A DNA stretch of 21,166 nt from Clostridia bacterium (GTDB lineage Bacteria; Bacillota_A; Clostridia; Oscillospirales; Acutalibacteraceae). The translations under genes were made by a program, and so were the position numbers. The notes beneath the pieces are model-generated. The model was not told where the DNA came from, did not search any database, and saw only the letters and a list, made by a program, of their open reading frames with translations. Location of the stretch: positions 1 through 21,166 of the forward strand of contig JAILQN010000287.1 of assembly GCA_024699005.1 (NCBI GenBank), given 5' to 3'. Positions 16,236 through 21,166 of this stretch are shown one piece after another. Positions within the stretch are counted from its first letter, which is position 1, and each line of letters opens with the position of its first letter.

Positions 16236-16275
16236 TATTAATCAGCAATGTGTAATGTGCAATGTGCAATGTGTA

Positions 16276-16430
16276 ATTGCGCCGTTGCTTACTTCGACGG
16301 TTAAGTTTCCTCCGCCCCGGATGAATGTGCAATCATTAAGACAACAGAGGAATCTCAATAGAGCTCAATTGCGTAATTCTGTCGGGGCGGCAGTAAGCTG
16401 ACGCTTCTGAAATCTGAATCGCGATTGCAC
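16276..16430. repeat. First copy of a 155-base tandem duplication
   Basis: It starts at ATTGCGCCGTTGC and ends at GCGATTGCAC. It matches 16431-16585 nearly base for base. The visible differences are clustered in the middle, around AGGAATCTC against AGGAAACTC and the following stretch of about 20 bases. Confidence 0.9.
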
Positions 16431-16585
16431 ATTGCGCCGTTGCTTACTTCGACGGTTAAGTTTCCTCCGCCCCGGATGAATGTGCAATCATTAAGACAAC
16501 AGAGGAAACTCAATAGCTCTTAATCGCGAAATTCTGTCGGGGCGGCAGTAAGCTGACGCTTCTGAAATCTGAATCGCGATTGCAC
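16431..16585. repeat. Second copy of the 155-base tandem duplication
   Basis: It repeats 16276-16430 directly. The joint between the copies is a heptamer-like ATTGCAC-ATTGC, so slippage or unequal exchange between heptamer units could have made the duplication (inference). Confidence 0.9.
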
Positions 16586-16635
16586 ATTGCACATTGCTAA
16601 TTGCACATTATTCACATACTCTGTACAGAAAAACA

Positions 16636-16642
16636 GAAAGGA
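16636..16642 (+). promoter_or_regulatory. Ribosome binding site deciding the iolE start
   Basis: GAAAGGA lies exactly 11 bases before the ATG at 16654. The same GAAAGGA-N11-ATG layout precedes iolA (17584-17590) and iolG (19284-19290). The open frame from 16594 translates repeat sequence and has no ribosome site. Confidence 0.75.
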
Positions 16643-16653
16643 ACATAAATACC

Positions 16654-17547
16654 ATGCTTGATCCCAAAAAAGTAAAATTAGGAATCGCTCCCATCGGCTG
16701 GACCAACGACGATATGCCGGACCTGGGCAAGGAGAACACCTTTGAGCAGTGCGTCTCCGAAATGGCGCTGGCGGGCTACGAAGGCTGCGAGGTCGGAAAC
16801 AAGTACCCCAAGGATCCGGCGGTCCTCCACCGCTACCTGGACATCCGGAACATGCATATCGCCAACGCCTGGTTCTCCGCGTTCCTGACCACCGAACCCT
16901 ATGAGAAAGTGGAGAAGGACTTTATAGACCACATCACTTTCCTGAAAGCCATGGGCGCGAAGGTCGTGGGCATCTCGGAGCAGGGCCACTCTATCCAGGG
17001 GACCGACCTGCCCATCTTTGAGGCGAAGTACGTTATGAACGACGACGAGTGGAAGCTCCTCTGCGACGGCGTGAACAAACTGGGCAAGGTCGCCAAAGAC
17101 ATGGGCATCGCCCTGACGCTCCATCACCACATGGGCACCGTCGTTCAGACCCCGGAAGAGATAGACAGGCTCATGGAGAACACCGATCCCGAGCTGTTCA
17201 GCCTGCTGTTCGACTCCGGTCATCTGGCTTACTGCGGTTACGATTATATGGCGGTTCTTAAGAAATACGTCAAAAGGATCAGACACGTTCACCTTAAAGA
17301 CGTGCGTCCCGACGTGATCGCCAGAGTCAAGGCGGAGCATCTTTCGTTCCTGCAGGGCGTAAGGCTCGGCACCTTCACCGTTCCCGGCGACGGCGCTATC
17401 GACTTCGGTCCGATATTCGACGTACTTGCCGAAAACGGTTACGAGGGCTACGTGCTCGTCGAGGCGGAGCAGGATCCGGCGATCGCAAATCCGTTCGAGT
17501 ACGCCGTAAAGGCAAGGAACTATATCAGGGAGAAGGCAGGACTCTGA
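16654..17547 (+). CDS. iolE: Myo-inosose-2 dehydratase
   Basis: The protein has 297 residues, the same length as the Bacillus enzyme. IolE dehydrates scyllo-inosose to the trihydroxycyclohexane-dione used by IolD. It is a xylose-isomerase-like TIM barrel. Recognisable parts are the N-terminal [29 protein letters not shown] (E46), the metal-site strands TLHHHMGT (155-162) and [10 protein letters not shown] (186-195), and [11 protein letters not shown] followed by [18 protein letters not shown] fixes the start. iolA follows after 54 bases. Confidence 0.95.
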   Translation: MLDPKKVKLGIAPIGWTNDDMPDLGKENTFEQCVSEMALAGYEGCEVGNKYPKDPAVLHRYLDIRNMHIANAWFSAFLTTEPYEKVEKDFIDHITFLKAMGAKVVGISEQGHSIQGTDLPIFEAKYVMNDDEWKLLCDGVNKLGKVAKDMGIALTLHHHMGTVVQTPEEIDRLMENTDPELFSLLFDSGHLAYCGYDYMAVLKKYVKRIRHVHLKDVRPDVIARVKAEHLSFLQGVRLGTFTVPGDGAIDFGPIFDVLAENGYEGYVLVEAEQDPAIANPFEYAVKARNYIREKAGL

Positions 17548-17550
17548 GTT

Positions 17551-17578
17551 CAATGTGCAATGTGCAATGTGCAATGAG
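17551..17578. repeat. Single-arm heptamer array between iolE and iolA
   Basis: Three exact CAATGTG units (17551-17571) and a variant CAATGAG follow the iolE stop by three bases. There is no inverted partner arm in the 54-base gap. Confidence 0.75.
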
Positions 17579-17601
17579 TAAAAGAAAGGATATATAATAC
17601 A

Positions 17602-19107
17602 ATGGCAGAAAAACTTAAATACTTTGTAAACGGTCAGTACGTTGAATCAAAAGCGGAAAAGTGGTACGAGCTGCACAATCCCTCCACGGGTGAGGTCACG
17701 GGCTACGCTCCCAACTGCACCGCGGAGGAGGTCGAGGGCGCGATAGCTGCCGCGAAGGCCGCTTACCCGGGCTGGAAGGCGACTCCCGCGATCAAGAGGT
17801 CCCAGATCCTTTATAAGGTCCGCGACCTGCTCATCGAGCACATGGAAGAGCTCACGTATCTTGTCGCGGAAGAGAACGGCAAGGTCTGGTCCGAGGCGGA
17901 GGGCGACGTGCTGAAAGCGAAAGAGGGTACGGAGCTCGCCTGCCAGGTGCCGTCGCTCATGCAGGGCGAGTGCATCATGGACGCTTCCCGCGGCTACGAC
18001 ACGTCCCTTTACCGCGAGTCCATGGGCGTTTTCGCGGGCATCGTACCGGTAAACTTCCCGGCGATGATCCCCTTCGGCTGGATGACTCCCGTCTGCATCG
18101 CCTGCGGCAATACCATCGTCCTCAAGGCGGCGTCCCTTACTCCCAGAACGGCTCTCAGGATAGCCGGTCTGTATAAAGAGGCGGGCGTACCCGACGGCGT
18201 CGTGAACATCGTTACCTGCTCCAGGAACGAGATCAACGTGCTGCTCGATTCCCCGGACGTGCGCGGCATCACTTTCGTGGGCTCCACCCCCGTGGGCAAA
18301 AAGATCTATGAGCGTGCCGCGGCTGCCGGCAAGAGAGTACAGTGCCTGACTCAGGCCAAGAACCACGCTCTTGTCATGTCCGACACACCCATCACCAGGA
18401 CCGCGGCGGGCGTCATGAACTCTGCTTTCGGCTGCGCCGGTCAGCGCTGCATGGCTCTTTCCGCAGTCGTCGTTGAGGAAGCTATCGCCGACGAGTTCGT
18501 TGCTGAGCTTGTAAAGCAGGCGAGTCAGATCAAAGTCGGTCCCGCTTACGACAAGACCTCCAAACTCGGCCCCATCACCTATAAAAAGCACTATGACGAA
18601 GTCATCGCCGATATAAACAAGGGCGTTGCGGAAGGCGCGCAGCTCGTGCTGGACGGCAGGAACTGCAAGGTCGAGGGCTTTGAGGACGGCTATTACGTCG
18701 GCCCGACGATCTTCGATCACGTGACCGCCGATATGACCATCGGCACCGAAGAGGTCTTCGGCCCCGTGCTCTGTGTCAAGCGCTGCAAAAACTTCGAGGA
18801 AGGCCTTGCCATAATGAACGCCAACCCCTACGCCAACGGTTCCGTCATCTTTACTCAGAACGGCTATTTCGCCCGTGAGTTCGCCAACCGCACGGACGGC
18901 GGCATGGTCGGCGTGAACGTCGGCATCCCCGTACCCGTGGGCTTCTTCCCCTTCGCAGGGCATAAGCAGAGCTTCTTCGGCGATCTGCACTGCCTGGGCA
19001 AGGACGGCTACAGGTTCTATACCGATTCCAAGTGCGTGACCACCCGCTGGTTCGACGAGGAAGAAAAGCAGAATACCCAGGTCACGACCTGGGACGGAAC
19101 CATCTGA
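17602..19107 (+). CDS. iolA: Methylmalonate/malonate-semialdehyde dehydrogenase (CoA-acylating)
   Basis: The protein has 501 residues and belongs to the aldehyde dehydrogenase superfamily, MMSDH branch. In inositol breakdown it converts malonate semialdehyde, CoA and NAD to acetyl-CoA and CO2. The catalytic cysteine is C283 in AFGCAGQRCMALS. PVNFPAMIPFGWM (N151), FVGSTPVGKKIYERA and EEVFGPVLCVKRC are the other conserved segments, and the family's usual GGKNH appears as QAKNH. GAAAGGA lies 11 bases before the ATG. It sits between iolE and iolG. It is also known as mmsA in valine-degrading organisms; the context favours the inositol role. Confidence 0.95.
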   Translation: MAEKLKYFVNGQYVESKAEKWYELHNPSTGEVTGYAPNCTAEEVEGAIAAAKAAYPGWKATPAIKRSQILYKVRDLLIEHMEELTYLVAEENGKVWSEAEGDVLKAKEGTELACQVPSLMQGECIMDASRGYDTSLYRESMGVFAGIVPVNFPAMIPFGWMTPVCIACGNTIVLKAASLTPRTALRIAGLYKEAGVPDGVVNIVTCSRNEINVLLDSPDVRGITFVGSTPVGKKIYERAAAAGKRVQCLTQAKNHALVMSDTPITRTAAGVMNSAFGCAGQRCMALSAVVVEEAIADEFVAELVKQASQIKVGPAYDKTSKLGPITYKKHYDEVIADINKGVAEGAQLVLDGRNCKVEGFEDGYYVGPTIFDHVTADMTIGTEEVFGPVLCVKRCKNFEEGLAIMNANPYANGSVIFTQNGYFAREFANRTDGGMVGVNVGIPVPVGFFPFAGHKQSFFGDLHCLGKDGYRFYTDSKCVTTRWFDEEEKQNTQVTTWDGTI

Positions 19108-19160
19108 GCTTGCGGCGATCGGAAGACTGCTGCTGTTCAGTCTGAAGGACGTTTTGATTA

Positions 19161-19258
19161 ATGTGCAATGTTCAATGTGCAATTGACACTTGTGCGTATT
19201 CATATATAAGGCAAAACCGTATTCATTGCACATTGCACATTGCTAATTGCTAATTGGT
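19161..19258. repeat. Heptamer-armed inverted element between iolA and iolG
   Basis: The left arm (19161-19181) is three units, ATGTGCA or ATGTTCA. The right arm (19224-19258) is five inverted units: CATTGCA, CATTGCT, AATTGCT and AATTGGT types. The short core (19182-19223) contains a strong promoter candidate. This is the smallest two-armed copy. Confidence 0.85.
19183..19210 (+). promoter_or_regulatory. Near-consensus promoter inside the repeat core, upstream of iolG
   Basis: TTGACA (19183-19188) is a perfect -35 box. TATAAG (19205-19210) follows after 16 bases. The ATG of iolG is at 19302 with GAAAGGA at 19284-19290, so the inverted right arm would lie in the 5' untranslated leader. It could drive iolG and the transporter separately from the rest of the cluster. 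Confidence 0.6.
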
Positions 19259-19301
19259 ACTTCGATATCTTTACTGAAATTCAGAAAGGAAAACTAAATA
19301 C

Positions 19302-20303
19302 ATGGTAACAATAGGAATCATCGGCGCGGGGCGCATAGGAAAAGTACATCTTAAATCCATCACTTACAACGTCCCGAACGCGACGGTCAAGGCTATCGCC
19401 GATCCGTTCATGAGCGCTGAGGCTGAGGCGTTCGCGAAGGATATGGGCGTCAGGGTCATCACAAAGGATTATAAAGAGATCATCAACGATCCCGAGATCG
19501 ACGCAGTTCTGGTCTGCTCTTCCACAGACACTCACGCAGCGATCTCGATAGAGGCCATCAGGGCCGGCAAGCACGTTTTCTGCGAGAAGCCGGTGGATCA
19601 CTCGGTAGAGAAGATACAGGCTGTCGCCGACGCGCTGGAGGGCACGAACCTTAAATTCCAGGTCGGCTTCAACCGCCGTTTCGACCACAATTTCGCGGCG
19701 ATCCGCAAGGCCGTGGACGACGGCAGGATCGGCGATCCCCATATCGTCAAGATCACCTCCCGCGACCCCGAGCCGCCCAATCCGGCTTATATCAAGGTCT
19801 CCGGCGGCATCTTCCTGGATATGACCATCCATGACTTCGATATGGCGACCTTCCTTGTAAACAGCGACGTCGAGGAAGTATACGTGGAGTCCGCGGTCCT
19901 GGTAGACCCGGCTATCGGCGAGCAGGGCGACGTGGACACCGCCATCATCACCATGAAGATGAAGAACGGCGCTCTCTGCGTTATCGACAATTCCCGCCGC
20001 GCAGCCTACGGTTACGATCAGCGCGCCGAAGTGTTCGGTTCCAGGGGCATGGTCGCCACCTCCAACGACACTCTCTCTTCCGCGGTCATTGCCGACGCCA
20101 ACGGCGTCACGGGCGAGAAGCCGCTGTTCTTCTTCCTGGAGAGGTACATGCAGTCCTTCTCGGACGAGATGAAACAGTTCGTGGACGCGGTCGAGAACGA
20201 CAAAGAAGTCCCGGTGGGCATCCACGCCGGTATGCAGTCCGTCAAGATCGGCCTTGCGGCGAAGAAATCAGTCGAGGAGCACAGGCCTGTAAAGGTCAAC
20301 TGA
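19302..20303 (+). CDS. iolG: Inositol 2-dehydrogenase
   Basis: The protein has 333 residues and belongs to the Gfo/Idh/MocA family. It oxidises myo-inositol with NAD to scyllo-inosose, the first step of the pathway. The Rossmann motif is GIIGAGRIGKVH (5-16). FCEKPVDHS holds the catalytic K96. FNRRFDHNFAAI (123-134) and LDMTIHDFDMA give D173 and H177, which are typical of the inositol dehydrogenase branch. Related family members act on other sugars, but the cluster context makes this call strong. GAAAGGA lies 11 bases before the ATG. The transporter gene starts four bases after the stop. Confidence 0.94.
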   Translation: MVTIGIIGAGRIGKVHLKSITYNVPNATVKAIADPFMSAEAEAFAKDMGVRVITKDYKEIINDPEIDAVLVCSSTDTHAAISIEAIRAGKHVFCEKPVDHSVEKIQAVADALEGTNLKFQVGFNRRFDHNFAAIRKAVDDGRIGDPHIVKITSRDPEPPNPAYIKVSGGIFLDMTIHDFDMATFLVNSDVEEVYVESAVLVDPAIGEQGDVDTAIITMKMKNGALCVIDNSRRAAYGYDQRAEVFGSRGMVATSNDTLSSAVIADANGVTGEKPLFFFLERYMQSFSDEMKQFVDAVENDKEVPVGIHAGMQSVKIGLAAKKSVEEHRPVKVN

Positions 20304-20307
20304 AGTT

Positions 20308-21166
20308 ATGAACGCCGACACCGTAAAGCATTACGTCGGTTACAGCGAAGCTCTTGCCTACGGCCTTGCCGCCGGGGGCAAGAGCTTTGTTACTACTCCG
20401 ACGCAGAGCGGTTATCTGTCACTGTTCTTTACCAAGGTGTTCGGGCTTCCCGCCGGCGCAGTGTCGTCCATGATGCTGCTCTCCGGGCTGTGGGACGCCG
20501 TCAACGACCCGATGATCGGATCCTTCGTCGACAAGACAAGGACCGGTTACGGCAAACTGCGCCCCTGGCTGATCATCACGCCTCTGCCCTTCGCGATACT
20601 GACCGTGCTGCTCTTCGGCGGTCCGTCGTTCATGAACGGAGTATCTTCCGTCGGGGTAAAGATCGTTTATATGTACGTCTCCTATATCCTGTGGGAGCTG
20701 TGCTTTACCTTCGCGGACGTGCCGTTCAACGGAATGACCACCGCGGTCTCGCCCCTGCCGCAGGACAGAACGAGGGTCATCTCTTTCTCGACTTTTATAA
20801 GCGGCATAGTTGCGGGCGCGTCGCAGACGCTTCTGCTATCACTGATGGACGTTTCCGAGAAAGGCGTGTGGAACGTCAGCCTGCGGACGGTTTTCCTGGT
20901 CGTCGGCGTTATCTCGGCGCTCTTCGGCGGGGGACTGTTCTCTCTTGCCGGGATATTCACAAAAGAGAGGGTAGTGCAGTCCGCGCGGCAGCCGAGCATA
21001 ATCGAGGGCTTCAGGGTGCTCATCCACAACAAGCCCCTCATACTGATCGTCCTTTCCAATATGCTCATGTCCACCGGCGGTCTTTACAACGTGTTCACCA
21101 CCTATTATTTTGCCGAGGTCGTGCAGCTCAATTCCCTGAAGCTGCTTATAGATATTCCGGGCGGCG
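20308..21166 (+). CDS. GPH-family (MelB-like) sugar:cation symporter, 5' part
   Basis: The frame runs open from ATG 20308 to the window edge (286 codons), so the C-terminal part is missing. It is strongly hydrophobic with several membrane helices. The signature of the glycoside-pentoside-hexuronide symporters is clear: LWDAVNDPMIGSFVDKTRTG (61-80) followed by YGKLRPWL. FADVPFNGMTTAVSP and a large central cytoplasmic loop (FTKERVVQSARQPSIIEGF) also fit. It follows iolG by four bases, so the two are almost certainly co-translated. The likely cargo is inositol or an inositol derivative (inference), although the classical inositol importer IolT is a different MFS family. Confidence 0.9.
   Translation, partial: MNADTVKHYVGYSEALAYGLAAGGKSFVTTPTQSGYLSLFFTKVFGLPAGAVSSMMLLSGLWDAVNDPMIGSFVDKTRTGYGKLRPWLIITPLPFAILTVLLFGGPSFMNGVSSVGVKIVYMYVSYILWELCFTFADVPFNGMTTAVSPLPQDRTRVISFSTFISGIVAGASQTLLLSLMDVSEKGVWNVSLRTVFLVVGVISALFGGGLFSLAGIFTKERVVQSARQPSIIEGFRVLIHNKPLILIVLSNMLMSTGGLYNVFTTYYFAEVVQLNSLKLLIDIPGG
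20348..20387 (+). other. Perfect 11-base inverted repeat inside the transporter coding region
   Basis: AAGCTCTTGCC (20348-20358) and GGCAAGAGCTT (20377-20387) are perfectly complementary around an 18-base loop. It lies at codons 14-27 of the symporter and is followed by a T-rich stretch (TTGTTACT). It could slow or attenuate expression of the transporter, or arise by chance from alanine/glycine codons. Confidence 0.5.

Larger units (their letters stand above)
16244..16613. repeat. Heptamer-armed inverted element with duplicated core between iolD and iolE
   Basis: This fills most of the 418-base gap. The left arm (16244-16278) has five 7-base units (AGCAATG, TGTAATG, TGCAATG, TGTAATT). The right arm (16579-16613) has inverted units ATTGCAC and ATTGCTA. 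The core holds two tandem copies of a 155-base sequence. Within each copy, GCTTAC and CCGCCCCG on the left are mirrored by CGGGGCGG and GTAAGC on the right (first copy 16287-16292, 16312-16319, 16383-16390, 16393-16398). No gene is seen in the gap. Confidence 0.88.

Noticed and set aside
17647..19233. A 528-codon minus-strand open frame opposite iolA
   Set aside because: It is a shadow of a clearly conserved aldehyde dehydrogenase and begins in repeat sequence.

Overview
The window looks like chromosomal DNA of a moderately GC-rich Firmicute, most likely a Clostridia-type anaerobe. This rests on the WhiA regulator, a SpoIIE-type phosphatase with a fused anti-sigma-like kinase fold, strong GGAGG/GAAAGGA ribosome sites, and a Bacillus-like inositol gene set. 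The sequence alone does not give the species. No rRNA, tRNA, CRISPR array, transposase or integrase was seen.

Region 1 (1-4499) holds the 3' end of a non-ribosomal peptide synthetase (adenylation, carrier and terminal reductase domains). It overlaps by 4 bases a membrane-anchored SpoIIE/PP2C phosphatase with a C-terminal HATPase domain. Region 2 (4500-7116) has a compact foldback element, an unrecognised two-helix membrane protein, and a phosphodiesterase/nucleotide-pyrophosphatase-like enzyme with a C-terminal LamG-like domain, the last two on the minus strand. Region 3 (7117-8993) has a beta-lactamase-fold serine hydrolase and a ROK sugar kinase, each with a good sigma-70-type promoter candidate. 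Region 4 (9175-11006) has murB and whiA, without the rapZ and yvcK genes that often separate them. Region 5 (11054 to the end) is a complete myo-inositol catabolic cluster in the order iolJ-C-B-D-E-A-G, followed by a GPH-type sugar symporter cut by the window edge. The enzymes run as IolG (inositol to scyllo-inosose), IolE, IolD, IolB, IolC, IolJ and IolA, ending in DHAP and acetyl-CoA. No iolR-type regulator lies in the window.

The most unusual signal is between the genes. From 8999 to 19258 nearly every gap longer than about 25 bases carries short tandem arrays with a strict 7-base period. In six gaps the arrays occur as two inverted arms around a core; two gaps have one arm only. The heptamer differs between loci (GCAATGT-like, ACGCAAN-like, GAGAGTG-like), yet the two arms of a locus match each other in inverted orientation. 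Two loci share a GC-rich core foldback, one core is tandemly duplicated (155 bp period), and one core carries a near-consensus promoter. At murB and whiA the array ends three bases before the ATG, leaving no Shine-Dalgarno sequence. This looks like a family of small non-autonomous elements, or structured RNA spacers, that has colonised this region. It is the best candidate here for an undescribed system.
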